From NCBI RefSeq assembly GCF_010095445.2, contig NZ_WFGV02000027.1, positions 1-64,000 on the forward strand: a stretch of 64,000 nucleotides of DNA, in the 5' to 3' direction. Position 1 is the first letter of the stretch. Every line of letters starts with the position of its first letter. A model generated the notes under the pieces. It made no database searches. It was not told the origin of the DNA and saw nothing but the letters and a program-made list of their open reading frames with translations. The position numbers were made by a program, and so were the translations under genes. Shown piece after piece: positions 16,233 to 25,018 of this stretch. This DNA is from Pseudomonas sp. TNT3 (GTDB lineage Bacteria > Pseudomonadota > Gammaproteobacteria > Pseudomonadales > Pseudomonadaceae).

Positions 16233-17114
16233 ATGAATTTCAACAGTGACAGCATCGAACTGTTTCTCGCGGTGATAGAGCGCGGCTCGTTTTCTGCCGC
16301 CGCTCGAGCACTGGGCAAAGTGCCGTCGGCGGTGAGCATGGGCATTGGCAACCTCGAAGCAGAATTGGGTTACTCGCTGTTCGATCGCAGCCACCGGGAA
16401 CCGGTGCCGACTGCCATGGCCCACGCGCTGATGCCCCACGCGCGACTGATCGCCGAGCAGCTCAAGCAGTTGCAGGTGCATGCCATCGAGCTGTCGCTGG
16501 GCCTGGAAAGCAAGTTGTCGATTGGCGTGGTGGCAGACATCGACAAGCGTCGACTGATGGCGGCGATCAAGGTCATCACCGAGCGACATCCGCTGCTGGA
16601 CATCGAGGTGCTCAGCGCACCGCAGGATGATGTGTTGGCCTTGCTGCACAGCGGCAGGGTCAGCGTCTGCCTGGCCTTCGCCGGGTTGAGCATGAACGTG
16701 CTTGAGCGTTTCCAGTTTGTCGGCACAGAACGGATGATCGCCACGCTCTCGGCGGACAATCCGCTGTTTCAGGGGCAGGATCTGTATCTGGAGGATTTGG
16801 TGAACGTGCGGCAAATCATCGTCGCCAGCCGCGACTTGCCGATCAGCGATACACGGCCATTGGTGGCTGAGTCGTATTGGCGCACCGACACGCTGGCGAT
16901 GGCGCTGGACATGGTCGAAGCCGGTTTGGGGTGGGGGAATTTTCCATTGTCAGTGGTGCAGCCCTTACTCGACGCAGGCCGACTCAAACGCCTGAGTTTT
17001 CGTAATATCGAGAACGGGTTGGTGTTGCCGGTGCATGCGATATGGCTCAAGAGTCAGCCTTTGCAGAAGGGGGCGTTGGCGGTTGTAGAACTTCTGGCCA
17101 ACACAAATTCCTGA
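16233..17114 (+). CDS. LysR-family regulator divergent from PACE gene
   Basis: 293 residues. The N-terminal HTH starts NFNSDSIELFLAVIERGSFS and continues AAARALGKVPSAVSMGIGNL, with the substrate domain after it. The ATG at 16233 follows ATAGGAAGAG. The shared intergenic region contains TATTGACAGAAAAAGTCAGA, an imperfect dyad where LysR proteins usually bind. Divergent layout predicts control of the PACE efflux gene, as for AceR and AceI of Acinetobacter. It is a distant paralogue of the regulator at 29479-30333. Confidence 0.88.
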   Translation: MNFNSDSIELFLAVIERGSFSAAARALGKVPSAVSMGIGNLEAELGYSLFDRSHREPVPTAMAHALMPHARLIAEQLKQLQVHAIELSLGLESKLSIGVVADIDKRRLMAAIKVITERHPLLDIEVLSAPQDDVLALLHSGRVSVCLAFAGLSMNVLERFQFVGTERMIATLSADNPLFQGQDLYLEDLVNVRQIIVASRDLPISDTRPLVAESYWRTDTLAMALDMVEAGLGWGNFPLSVVQPLLDAGRLKRLSFRNIENGLVLPVHAIWLKSQPLQKGALAVVELLANTNS

Positions 17115-17132
17115 TACCTGATCCGCCCCGAC

Positions 17133-17240
17133 TGTAGGAGCTGCCGAGTGAAACGAGGCTGCGATCTTTTGATCTTGTTCTTTCCAAATGAAGATCAGGA
17201 TCAAAAGATCGCAGCCTCGTTTCACTCGACAGCTCCTACA
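17133..17240. repeat. Inverted repeat, 'gaggctgcgatctt' family
   Basis: Long arms tgtaggagctgccgagtgaa and complement, with gcgatcttttgatc inside and a loop of about 20 bases. An almost identical element is at 57896-57990. Shorter relatives occur near 132 and 32620. The element lies between two converging genes. Confidence 0.88.
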
Positions 17241-17279
17241 CAGCTCCTACACAGCGGCCACACAGCTCCCGCAAGGAAG

Positions 17280-18311
17280 CTACGTACTCTCGCGCACCTT
17301 CAATTCAAACCCCATGTCCTGCACCGGTTTGGCCACCGTGTTGCCGGCCAGCAAGGTCAGCATCAACTCTGCCGAACGACGGCCAATGGCCTCGCGTGGC
17401 GTGCTGATGCTGCTCAAGCGCGGGACCATGTGGGCCGAAGCCGGCAGGTCGTTGAAGCCCAGGATCGCCACTTGTTCGGGGATCTTGATCCCGCAGCGCA
17501 TCGCCTCCAGCAGCGCACCCTGAGCCAGGTCGTCGTTGCCGAAGAAAATCGCATCGACATCCGGGTGACTGGCCATCAGCTGCAGAAACAACTCCCCGCC
17601 CAACCCGACAGACGACGCACGCGGGGTCAGGATCTCCAGATCCGGATCGTACAGGCCAGCCTTTTGCAGCGCTTTGCGGAAGCCTTCACCGCGCAGCAAG
17701 GTGCGTTGATCCAGCTGCGCGCCGATGTAAGCCAGGCGCTTGCGGCCACGGGACAGTAAATGTTGCGCCGCGGTTTCGCCCGCCGCGAGTTGCGAAAATC
17801 CCACGCAGTTCAAGCCGGCCGCACTGTCGAGTTCCATCATGTACACGCAAGGTATGTTGCTGGCTTCGATCATCCGTCGCGAGCTTTCGGTGCGGTCGAA
17901 ACCGGTCAGCAACAAGCCGCGAGGCTGATATGCCATGTAGTTGCGCAGCAGGTTTTCTTCTTCGTCGCGGGAGTAGTGGAAGTTGCCGATCAGCACTTCG
18001 AAGCCCTTGGGGCGCAAAACCTGATGAATGGCTTCCAGCGTATCGATAAACAACAGGTTGGACAGCGACGGCACCAGCACAACCACCGAATGACCCTGGG
18101 CAGACGCCAGCGCACGGGCGGCAGGGTTGACCACGTAGTTGAGCTCGAGGGCGGCTTTCTGGACTTTTTCCACCAGTTCGGTCGCCACGGTGCTGACTCC
18201 TCGCAAGGCGCGGGAGGCCGTGATCGGGCTGACGCCGGCCAGTCGGGCGACTTCGTTCAGGGTAGGGCGGCCAGTGGTGCGCGTATTTTTATCGTTTTTA
18301 GGGGAGATCAT
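17280..18311 (-). CDS. gntR: LacI-family gluconate repressor GntR
   Basis: 343 residues. The LacI HTH is TLNEVARLAGVSPITASRAL at residues about 15-35, then a hinge helix (NYVVNPAARALASAQ) and a periplasmic-binding-like effector domain. Sequence style and the adjoining gntK and gntP make it GntR, which represses gluconate uptake and phosphorylation until gluconate or 6-phosphogluconate is present. The ATG at 18311 is used; a TTG upstream is less likely. It is divergent from gntK with 215 bases between, and operator-like sites lie before both. Confidence 0.9.
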   Translation of the reverse strand: MISPKNDKNTRTTGRPTLNEVARLAGVSPITASRALRGVSTVATELVEKVQKAALELNYVVNPAARALASAQGHSVVVLVPSLSNLLFIDTLEAIHQVLRPKGFEVLIGNFHYSRDEEENLLRNYMAYQPRGLLLTGFDRTESSRRMIEASNIPCVYMMELDSAAGLNCVGFSQLAAGETAAQHLLSRGRKRLAYIGAQLDQRTLLRGEGFRKALQKAGLYDPDLEILTPRASSVGLGGELFLQLMASHPDVDAIFFGNDDLAQGALLEAMRCGIKIPEQVAILGFNDLPASAHMVPRLSSISTPREAIGRRSAELMLTLLAGNTVAKPVQDMGFELKVREST

Positions 18312-18340
18312 CGGACGGCTTGCCAAACAAAATTCGAGGC

Positions 18341-18356
18341 ACTAAGGTAGCGCTGT
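18341..18356. promoter_or_regulatory. GntR operator candidate before gntR
   Basis: ACTAAGGTAGCGCTGT. It matches the pattern AC-N-AAG-N-TAGCGCT that I recall for P. aeruginosa GntR. It lies 30 bases upstream of gntR, fitting autorepression. Confidence 0.75.
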
Positions 18357-18491
18357 CCCGAAGCAGCTGCAAATGCGTAAGCGAGTTTTGCCTGAACCTC
18401 GCTTTTCGGCGTTGGGAACGAAAATGCTGCAACCCACAAAAATGACAAGAAGGCGTCGGCAACTTCTACTTTTAGTCGAGTGTCCTAACTG

Positions 18492-18507
18492 ACAAAGGTA
18501 GCGCTGT
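18492..18507. promoter_or_regulatory. GntR operator candidate before gntK
   Basis: ACAAAGGTAGCGCTGT, 20 bases before the gntK start; fifteen of 16 positions match the site before gntR. Confidence 0.75.
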
Positions 18508-18526
18508 CTGCGCGCTGAGGTGTTAC

Positions 18527-19060
18527 ATGAATCATCCCATCACCGCCCTGGTCATCATGGGTGTTGCCGGTTGCGGCAAAACTTGCGTCAGTGAAGCGTT
18601 GTGCCAGCTCAGCGGCGCGACTGCCATTGAAGGCGATACTTTCCACCCTGCCGCCAACATCGAAAAGATGAGCGCGGGTATCCCCCTTAACGATCAAGAC
18701 CGTGCCGGCTGGCTCGACAGCCTGTGCGTCGAATTGCGCCGCGTCGATGCCAAGGGCGAACGCCCGGTGTTGACCTGCTCGGCCCTCAAACACAGTTATC
18801 GCGAAGTGTTGCGCAGTGCCTTGCCGGGCCTGGGTTTCGTGTTCCTCGAGTTAACGCCTGAAGTTGCCGCCGAGCGTGTGTCTCATCGGCCCGGCCACTT
18901 CATGCCCTCGACCCTGATCGACAGCCAGTTCGCCACGCTCGAGTCGCCCAAGGGCGAGCCTCTGACCCTGGCACTGGACGCTTCCATTCACAGCGTCGAT
19001 GAGTTGGCCGTTCAAGCGCACCGCTGGTGGCTCGAACACGGCCTGAAACTCGCCGTATGA
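18527..19060 (+). CDS. gntK: Gluconokinase
   Basis: 177 residues. The Walker A loop is MGVAGCGKT at residues 11-19, followed by the gluconokinase pattern EGDTFHPAANIEKMSAGIPL and DQDRAGWLDSL; SALKHSYREVLR and RPGHFMPSTLIDSQFATLE complete the family signature. It phosphorylates D-gluconate to 6-phosphogluconate, the entry to the Entner-Doudoroff route. The start follows GAGGTGTTAC. It heads a gntK-gntP unit, but the 83-base gap to gntP has its own operator-like site, so gntP may also start separately. Confidence 0.93.
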   Translation: MNHPITALVIMGVAGCGKTCVSEALCQLSGATAIEGDTFHPAANIEKMSAGIPLNDQDRAGWLDSLCVELRRVDAKGERPVLTCSALKHSYREVLRSALPGLGFVFLELTPEVAAERVSHRPGHFMPSTLIDSQFATLESPKGEPLTLALDASIHSVDELAVQAHRWWLEHGLKLAV

Positions 19061-19070
19061 GTTTTGCTCA

Positions 19071-19087
19071 AAAAGACAGCGCTGTCC
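19071..19087. promoter_or_regulatory. GntR operator candidate before gntP
   Basis: AAAAGACAGCGCTGTCC. It has a perfect inner palindrome GACAGCGCTGTC and shares AAG-N-xAGCGCTGT with the two other sites; one base of the core differs (C for T). Confidence 0.6.
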
Positions 19088-19142
19088 TGATGGCTTGCGA
19101 ATTACCCGCTTTAATAACAACAACAACCAGGAGACACCCCTA

Positions 19143-20495
19143 ATGTTTGGCATGTCCCACGAGACGTTTCTGCTGCTCGATGCAGTGGTGACGGTGATCG
19201 GGCTAATCGTCCTGATTACCAAGTTCAAGTTCCACCCGTTCATTGCCCTGATCATCGCCGCAGCATTCCTCGGCCTGACGTCCGGCATGCCGATCGGCAC
19301 CATCATCAAGGCGTTCCAGGACGGCTTCGGTGGGGTGCTCGGTTTCGTCGGGATCATCCTGGCCCTGGGCACGATGCTCGGCAAAATGATGGCGGAGTCG
19401 GGCGGGGCGGATCAGATTGCCCAGACCCTGATTCGTGCGTTCGGCAAGGACAAGGTGCAGTGGGCAATGATGTTCGCCGCCTTCCTGGTCGGCATCCCGC
19501 TGTTCTTCGAAATCGGTTTCGTGCTGTTGATTCCGCTGGTGTTCATCGTCGCGCGGCGTACCGGCGTGTCGATCATCAAGATCGGTATCCCGCTGCTCGC
19601 CGGCCTGTCGGCGGTGCACGGTCTGGTTCCGCCACACCCGGGCCCGTTGCTGGCCATTGGCGTGTTCGGTGCCGACATCGGTAAAACCATTTTGTACGGG
19701 CTGATCGTGGCGCTGCCAACCGCCATCATTGCCGGGCCGATTTTCGGTACGTTCATCGCCAAGTACATTCCGGGCCATGCCAACCAGGAACTGGTGGATC
19801 AACTGGCTCGCGAGCCGGAAGCGACCAACCTGCCAAGCTTCAGCATCACCCTGATCACCGTGTTGCTCCCGGTGTTCCTGATGCTGCTGAAAACATTTGC
19901 CGACGTCGCGTTGCCGGATGGCCACTTCTTCCGCACGTGGATGGACATGATCGGTCACCCGATCTCGGCGTTGCTGCTGGCGTTGCTGCTGTCGCTGTAT
20001 ACCTTCGGTCACCGTCAGGGCATCGATTCCAAACGCATTCTCAAATTGCTCGACGCGAGTCTGGCACCGACGGCGGCGATCATTTTGATCATCGGCGCGG
20101 GCGGTGGCTTCAAGCAGATGCTGGTCACCAGCGGCGTGGGCGATGTGATCGGCCACATGGCGGTCAACGCACAGATCTCGCCGATCCTGTTGGCGTGGCT
20201 GGTAGCGGCAGTGATTCGTGTCGCGACCGGTTCTGCCACTGTGGCGACCATCACTGGCGCGGGCATCGTGGTGCCGGTGGTGGGGATGATTCCAGGTGTG
20301 AACCGCGAACTGCTGGTGTTGGCGACCGGTGCCGGTTCGCTGGTGCTGTCCCACGTCAACGACGCCGGTTTCTGGCTGGTGAAGCAGTACTTCAACATGA
20401 CCGTGGCAGAAACCTTCAAGACCTGGACCGCGATGGAAACCATCCTGTCCGTGGTGGCGCTGGGCTTTATTCTGTTGTTGTCGATGTTCGTTTAA
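19143..20495 (+). CDS. gntP: Gluconate:H+ permease (GntP family)
   Basis: 450 residues, about 12-14 membrane segments. GntP-family marks are LALGTMLGKMMAESGGADQI, GLSAVHGLVPPHPGPLLAIG and the C-terminal ATGAGSLVLSHVNDAGFWLV. It takes up gluconate with protons at the inner membrane. The ATG at 19143 follows AGGAGACACCCC. It is downstream of gntK and ends in a strong terminator. Also called gntT or gntU in some genomes. Confidence 0.92.
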   Translation: MFGMSHETFLLLDAVVTVIGLIVLITKFKFHPFIALIIAAAFLGLTSGMPIGTIIKAFQDGFGGVLGFVGIILALGTMLGKMMAESGGADQIAQTLIRAFGKDKVQWAMMFAAFLVGIPLFFEIGFVLLIPLVFIVARRTGVSIIKIGIPLLAGLSAVHGLVPPHPGPLLAIGVFGADIGKTILYGLIVALPTAIIAGPIFGTFIAKYIPGHANQELVDQLAREPEATNLPSFSITLITVLLPVFLMLLKTFADVALPDGHFFRTWMDMIGHPISALLLALLLSLYTFGHRQGIDSKRILKLLDASLAPTAAIILIIGAGGGFKQMLVTSGVGDVIGHMAVNAQISPILLAWLVAAVIRVATGSATVATITGAGIVVPVVGMIPGVNRELLVLATGAGSLVLSHVNDAGFWLVKQYFNMTVAETFKTWTAMETILSVVALGFILLLSMFV

Positions 20496-20547
20496 GAAGC
20501 ACCACCGCACTGATCGTTCCCATGCAGTGCTTGGGAACGATCAGCCA

Positions 20548-20577
20548 CAAAAAAACCGCATCGCTGCGGTTTTTTTG
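20548..20577 (+). terminator. Terminator of gntP
   Basis: AAAAAACCGCA-tcgc-TGCGGTTTTTTT; symmetric, so it can also serve the converging aminotransferase gene. Confidence 0.92.
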
Positions 20578-20592
20578 TAGCTGCTTGATCAC

Positions 20593-21810
20593 TCAGATGT
20601 TGGTCTTGCTGATCAATCCATCCGCCCTGAACATCCCGCGAATCCCGCGTACCGCCTGGCGAATCCGGTCCTGGTTTTCGATCAGCGCGAAGCGCACGTG
20701 ATCATCCCCGTACTCCCCGAACCCCACACCCGGCGAGACGCAGACCTTGGCCTCGGCCAGCAGTTTCTTGGCGAACTCCAGCGAACCCATGTGCGCATAC
20801 GCGTCAGGAATCTTGGCCCACACGTACATCGAGGCTTTCGGGTTTTCGACCATCCAGCCCAGTTCATGCAGGCCTTTGACCAGCACATTGCGGCGCTGGC
20901 GATACTGTTCGGCGATGTCTTTGACACACTGCTGATCGCCTTCCAGCGCCGCAATGGCCGCGACCTGCAGCGGGGTAAATGTGCCGTAGTCGTGGTAACT
21001 CTTGATCCGCGCCAGGGCGTTGACCAGTTCCGCGTTGCCGACCATGAAACCGATACGCCAGCCCGCCATGTTGTAGCTCTTGGACAGGGTGAAAAACTCC
21101 ACCGCAATGTCCTTGGCGCCCGGCACCTGCATGATCGACGGGGCTTTCCAGCCGTCGTAGACGATGTCGGCGTAGGCCAGATCGTGCACGACTAACACGT
21201 CGTACTGCTTGGCGAGGGCGATCACTCGCTCGAAGAAATCGAGCTCCACGCACTGGGCTGTCGGGTTGGACGGGAAGCCGAGGATCATCATTTTCGGCTT
21301 CGGGATCGACCCTCGAATGGCGCGTTCGAGTTCGGCGAAGAAATCCACACCCGGAATCAGCGGCACCGACCGCACCTGGGCGCCGGCAATCACGGCACCG
21401 TAGATGTGAATCGGGTAGCTCGGGTTCGGCACCAGTACGGTGTCGCCCTGATCAAGGGTCGCCAGCATCAGATGCGCCAGGCCTTCCTTGGAACCGATCG
21501 TGACGATGGCCTCGGTTTCCGGGTCGATATCGACTTCGTAGCGATCCTTGTACCAGTTGGAAATCGCCCGACGCAGACGCGGAATGCCCTTGGACGTGGA
21601 GTAGCCGTGGGTGTCTTCGCGCTGGGCGACGGTGACGAGTTTTTCGACGATATGCGGCGGCGTCGGGCCGTCAGGATTGCCCATGCTGAAGTCGATGATG
21701 TCTTCGCCACGACGACGGGCGGCCATCTTCAGCTCGGCAGTGATGTTGAAAACGTAAGGGGGGAGTCGATCTATGCGCGCAAAGCGGCGCGGCGAACCTT
21801 GTTCGGCCAT
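20593..21810 (-). CDS. alaC: PLP-dependent aminotransferase, alanine transaminase AlaC type
   Basis: 405 residues, fold type I, class I/II. The Schiff-base Lys is in TLSKSYNMAGWRIGF, the substrate Arg in DDHVRFALIEN, and LGFPSNPTAQCVEL (NPTA) and HDLAYADIVYDGW carry the cofactor-binding Asn, Asp and Tyr. Sequence style matches AlaC, which makes alanine from pyruvate and glutamate. The ATG at 21810 starts MAEQGSPRRFARIDRLPPYV with GAGGCA upstream; a longer in-frame extension of 75 residues has no support. It is divergent from the LysE gene. Confidence 0.87.
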   Translation of the reverse strand: MAEQGSPRRFARIDRLPPYVFNITAELKMAARRRGEDIIDFSMGNPDGPTPPHIVEKLVTVAQREDTHGYSTSKGIPRLRRAISNWYKDRYEVDIDPETEAIVTIGSKEGLAHLMLATLDQGDTVLVPNPSYPIHIYGAVIAGAQVRSVPLIPGVDFFAELERAIRGSIPKPKMMILGFPSNPTAQCVELDFFERVIALAKQYDVLVVHDLAYADIVYDGWKAPSIMQVPGAKDIAVEFFTLSKSYNMAGWRIGFMVGNAELVNALARIKSYHDYGTFTPLQVAAIAALEGDQQCVKDIAEQYRQRRNVLVKGLHELGWMVENPKASMYVWAKIPDAYAHMGSLEFAKKLLAEAKVCVSPGVGFGEYGDDHVRFALIENQDRIRQAVRGIRGMFRADGLISKTNI

Positions 21811-21949
21811 TGTTGCCTCGGATAACGTAAGCGCCCGGAACCGTCCGAGCGACGCAGGCCACTGCGGTGGCCTGTGGCGGAATGTAAGGGCAGCTGTGGC
21901 AAACTGTCCAGCGGGTTTGTAAACAAATTTTTCCGAAGGAAACCGGTCG

Positions 21950-22612
21950 ATGGAATTCACCAGTGGCTTTTTGCTGAGCCTTTCGCTGTGCCTGGATATT
22001 GGTGTGGCCAATATCGCGATGATCACCCTGGCCATGCAGCGCGGCTATTTTCAAGGCTTTGCGCTGGGCTTGGGGACCTGTGTCGGCGACCTGATTTACG
22101 CGGTGCTGGCGCTGGCGGGCATGACGGTGTTGCTGCAGTACGAAACCGTACGCTGGGTGTTGTGGATTGGCGGTTCGGCGTTGTTGGTGTATTTCGCGGC
22201 GAAGATGATTTATTCGGCGATTCATCACGAAGCGGTGCTGGCGCAAACGGCGGAGGTGGGGCAGAACTCGCATCGCAAGGAGTTTTTCCGCGGGATCTTC
22301 CTCGCCATGTCGTCCCCCAGCGCCATTCTCTGGTTCGCGGCGGTGGGTGGCACCTTGATCGCTCGCTCCGGCGCTGCTGGCCCGGTCAGTTCGGCGTTGT
22401 TCCTGAGTGGATTCTTCTTTGCCGGGCTGCTCTGGAGTGCGGGTCTGTGCTTCGCGGCGAGTCATGGCGGCAAGTTGCTGGGCGACAAACTGCTGCGTTA
22501 TTCCTACATGGCATCAGCGGCGATCTTCTGCTATTTCGCGGTGTACGTGATCCTATCGGGCTACAACGAGTTTGTTGGTGGCGGTGCCGTCGAGCAGTTG
22601 CACACCCTGTAA
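21950..22612 (+). CDS. LysE/RhtB-family amino acid exporter
   Basis: 220 residues with six membrane segments. The family pattern is visible in FLLSLSLCLDIGVANIAMIT, GFALGLGTCVGDLIYAVLA and FFRGIFLAMSSPSAILWFAA (the PxxxxW/F motif). It probably exports an amino acid or derivative; the substrate is unknown. The ATG follows AAGGAAACC. It is divergent from alaC with 140 bases between, which suggests a link to alanine or related amino acid homeostasis, but this is inference. Confidence 0.85.
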   Translation: MEFTSGFLLSLSLCLDIGVANIAMITLAMQRGYFQGFALGLGTCVGDLIYAVLALAGMTVLLQYETVRWVLWIGGSALLVYFAAKMIYSAIHHEAVLAQTAEVGQNSHRKEFFRGIFLAMSSPSAILWFAAVGGTLIARSGAAGPVSSALFLSGFFFAGLLWSAGLCFAASHGGKLLGDKLLRYSYMASAAIFCYFAVYVILSGYNEFVGGGAVEQLHTL

Positions 22613-22679
22613 TTTGGCGAATCGGGTTTGGCTTCTATACTCCCAGCCGAACCCACTTTTTCATTCCAGGAGTCGAGTC

Positions 22680-23165
22680 ATGGACGAGCAAGCACGTGTG
22701 GAACTGGCTGAACCTCGCTTCGAGCATGGACACTTCCTGCTGATCGCGGGGCTTGGTGGACGATTCACCCAGGAAACCGCCGGTGACATTCCTGATCTGT
22801 GGGAAAAATTCATCCCCGAGATCGGCAAGATTCCTGGCCAAAAAAGCGAAGTCACCTACGGCATCTGCTGCAATCCGGATGGCCAGGGTGGTTTCGAATA
22901 CATCGCCGGTGTCGAAATCAGCAAGCTCGATGACCTGCCCGAGAAATATCGCTGGGTCGAGGTTCAACCTCAGAAGTACGCGGTATTCGAGCACAAGGGC
23001 TCGCTGGATAAACTGCCGGAGGTCTTTCAGTACATCTGGCATACCTGGCTGCCGCAATCCGGACACGAGGCGGCGGACGCTCCGGAATTCGAGCGTTACA
23101 GCGAAGACTACAATCCGAAACTCAACACTGGCGTGCTGGAAATCTGGCTGCCGCTCAAGGCGTAA
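22680..23165 (+). CDS. GyrI-like / AraC effector-binding domain protein
   Basis: 161 residues, free-standing effector-binding (SHS2-like) domain. Marks are DIPDLWEKFIPEIGKIPGQK, VTYGICCNPDG, FEYIAGVEI, the typical PQKYAVFEHKG and the C-terminal LEIWLPLK. Such proteins bind hydrophobic ligands or act as gyrase inhibitors; free-standing types can hydrolyse or sequester small molecules. The ATG follows CCAGGAGTCGAG. It is 67 bases after the LysE gene and 45 bases before a GNAT gene in the same direction, so cotranscription is possible. Confidence 0.85.
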   Translation: MDEQARVELAEPRFEHGHFLLIAGLGGRFTQETAGDIPDLWEKFIPEIGKIPGQKSEVTYGICCNPDGQGGFEYIAGVEISKLDDLPEKYRWVEVQPQKYAVFEHKGSLDKLPEVFQYIWHTWLPQSGHEAADAPEFERYSEDYNPKLNTGVLEIWLPLKA

Positions 23166-23210
23166 TAATTTATGATCGCCAACCTTCTTCATCGCTGACT
23201 TCGAGTTGCC

Positions 23211-23699
23211 ATGACCCTTGTTATTCGCCACGTCACGCCTGCTGACCTGGACCGCTGCTACAGCATCGAAACCGTCGCCTACGAAGGCGACGAAGCCGCC
23301 ACTCGCGAAAAGATCGCGACCCGCATTGCCACCTGGCCCGAAGGTTTCATCGTCGCCGAGGTGGAGGGCGTTGTCGCCGGCTTCATCAATTCCGGCGCGG
23401 CGTTTGAAGTGGAAATGTCGGACGAGGCGTTCAAGGAGCTGATCGGCCACGACCCGGCAGGCCCGCATGTGGTGATCATGTCAGTGGTGGTTCATCCGGA
23501 TTATCAGGGGCAGGGTGTGGCGAAGCGTTTGATGGAAGAGTTCATCGAGCGCATGCGCGCCATGGGCAAGGTCAGCATCAACCTGATGTGCAAGGAGCGG
23601 CATGTGCCGTTTTACGCCGGATTCGGGTTTGCCTACGTCAAGCCATCGACGTCGGATCACGGCGGGATGGCGTGGCATGAGATGGTGCTGACGTTATAG
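23211..23699 (+). CDS. GNAT family N-acetyltransferase
   Basis: 162 residues. Motif A is VVHPDYQGQGVAKRLMEEFI (V-V-H-P-x-Y-Q-G-Q-G), after a typical VIMSV strand, and motif B ends PFYAGFGFAY. The acidic N-terminal half (ETVAYEGDEAATREK) resembles arylalkylamine/serotonin N-acetyltransferase-like bacterial GNATs. Substrate unknown. The start has no strong ribosome site (CTTCGAGTTGCC), and no alternative is better. Confidence 0.85.
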   Translation: MTLVIRHVTPADLDRCYSIETVAYEGDEAATREKIATRIATWPEGFIVAEVEGVVAGFINSGAAFEVEMSDEAFKELIGHDPAGPHVVIMSVVVHPDYQGQGVAKRLMEEFIERMRAMGKVSINLMCKERHVPFYAGFGFAYVKPSTSDHGGMAWHEMVLTL

Positions 23700-23726
23700 T
23701 CAGTGAAGATCAACTGTGGGCGAAAA

Positions 23727-23768
23727 GCTTGCTCGCGATAGCGATCTCAAAGACGCCATCGCGAGCAG
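23727..23768. repeat. Short REP pair
   Basis: gcttgctcgcgatagcgat and the complementary atcgcgagcag form an imperfect hairpin between converging genes; smaller than other REP pairs in the window. Confidence 0.65.
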
Positions 23769-23775
23769 AGATGTG

Positions 23776-24381
23776 TCAGTAAAGACTGTCGCGCACCCTC
23801 GCCGGGGCTTCCCGGTCATAGGTCTCGGCATCGAACGCCCCATCATTCAAACGCTTGTGAAACGCGCCCGCCGTCGGCAGCGCAGAGCGGTCGAGGTAGG
23901 TCTGAGGGTTCCACACATCGGAACGCACCATCGCCTTCGAGCAATGAAAATACGCCGCCTCCACTGTCACCAGCATCACCGTGCGTGCGGGTTTGCCGTT
24001 CACCGCGAAGCTGTTCAACAGCTCCGGCTCGGCACTGATCTGCGCGCTGCCGTTAACCCGCAAGGTCTCGCCAATCCCCGGAATGATGAACAGCAATGAC
24101 ACCCTTGAATCCAGCACGACATTGCGCAGGGTGTCGATGCGGTTGTTGCCCGGACGGTCCGGAATGGCCAGCGTTCGCGAGTCGATAATCCGCACGAAAC
24201 CCGGCATGTCACCCCTTGGCGAACCGTCCATGCCATCCGGGCCGACCGAGCTGATGATCACGAGCGGGGAAGCACGGACCATCGCCTGATAATCCTCGTT
24301 CAAGAAAGGGATTTGCTTGCGTACGGCGCGATCGTGGGGTTGGCCGTAAATGGCCTCCAGTGCTTCGATGCTATTGAGCAT
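23776..24381 (-). CDS. Pyridoxamine-5'-phosphate oxidase-like flavoprotein
   Basis: 201 residues, split beta-barrel. The pattern of the MSMEG_1061/PPOX subfamily is visible: YQAMVRASPLVIISSVGPDG, SPRGDMPGFVRIID, IPDRPGNNRIDTLRN and TLRVNGSAQIS. Members bind FMN or F420; the reaction is unknown. The C-terminal part carries WNPQTYLDRSALPTAG. The ATG at 24381 follows AAGGAGATAATT. Its start overlaps the end of the upstream GNAT gene by 11 bases, so the two are coupled. Confidence 0.85.
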   Translation of the reverse strand: MLNSIEALEAIYGQPHDRAVRKQIPFLNEDYQAMVRASPLVIISSVGPDGMDGSPRGDMPGFVRIIDSRTLAIPDRPGNNRIDTLRNVVLDSRVSLLFIIPGIGETLRVNGSAQISAEPELLNSFAVNGKPARTVMLVTVEAAYFHCSKAMVRSDVWNPQTYLDRSALPTAGAFHKRLNDGAFDAETYDREAPARVRDSLY

Positions 24382-24877
24382 AATTATCTCCTTGAAAAAA
24401 CAGACCCATGCGCCGTTCAAAACCGACACGGCCCTTGTACGCTTCGCCGGTATCGACCCAGCCGAATTTTGCGTAAAGCGCGATCGCCGCTTCGTTATCC
24501 GCGTCCACCGACAGTTCCAGTCCCTTGATCTCCGGCCAGGCCAGGCGCGCCACTTCCGGCAGCGCTTGCAGGCAAGCCTTGCCGTAGCCTTTGCCCTGAG
24601 CCCGTTGATCGACTTGCAGTGCATGCAGCGTGGCGCTGTGTTCGTTCGCCCAGGCAGGCAATACCGGCGGGCGTTTGAGCAGCAGGAACGCGACGGGAAC
24701 GTCCTCGACCAGCAAGGCAAATCCTTTGACGCCGGGGCCGGGTTTGGACAGCAGGGAATGCAGCGCTCCGAAGATATCGCCGCAAAACCTGATTTGTTTC
24801 GGATGCACTTCGATGGCCTCGACCTGTTGGCGCTGGAGCGTATTCAGGCTTTCGTAAGGCACAAGCTGGGCTGTCAC
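24371..24877 (-). CDS. GNAT family N-acetyltransferase (GTG start)
   Basis: 168 residues. Motif A is LHALQVDQRAQGKGYGKACL (Q/R-x2-G-x-G), then GLELSVDADNEAAIALYAKF and GWVDTGEAYKGRVGFERRMG in the C-terminal strand. The start is GTG at 24877, chosen because AAAGGACACTCCA precedes it. The end overlaps the next gene by 11 bases. Substrate unknown. Confidence 0.82.
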   Translation of the reverse strand: MTAQLVPYESLNTLQRQQVEAIEVHPKQIRFCGDIFGALHSLLSKPGPGVKGFALLVEDVPVAFLLLKRPPVLPAWANEHSATLHALQVDQRAQGKGYGKACLQALPEVARLAWPEIKGLELSVDADNEAAIALYAKFGWVDTGEAYKGRVGFERRMGLFFQGDNYAQ

Positions 24878-24953
24878 TGGAGTGTCCTTTTTCCAACAGA
24901 ATCGAGCCTCGGATTCTAGCGAGTTTGTGTCCGTGGATTATTTTTATTTGGGC

Positions 24954-24980
24954 TGTCGAATGGGCGTCGGTTCAGACGAC
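24954..24980 (+). promoter_or_regulatory. Candidate ECF42-type promoter
   Basis: TGTCGA at 24954-24959, 17-base spacer, CGAC at 24977-24980, then 38 bases to the first start codon of the sigma-factor operon. As I recall, ECF42 promoters use a TGTCGA-like -35 and a CGTC/CGAC-like -10 element. The placement fits autoregulation. Confidence 0.5.
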
Positions 24981-25018
24981 TAAGGGTGTCTTCACAACAA
25001 TACACACGGAGAACCCTC

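Noticed and set aside
16965..17225. Several frames starting MKRGCDLLIL (here and at 17148, 57544)
   Set aside because: They start inside the gaggctgcgatctt inverted repeats, which produce the shared N-terminus; none continues into a known domain.
19203..20510. 435-codon frame antisense to gntP
   Set aside because: Composition (His, Gln, Arg, Asp) is typical of the reverse of a membrane-protein gene.
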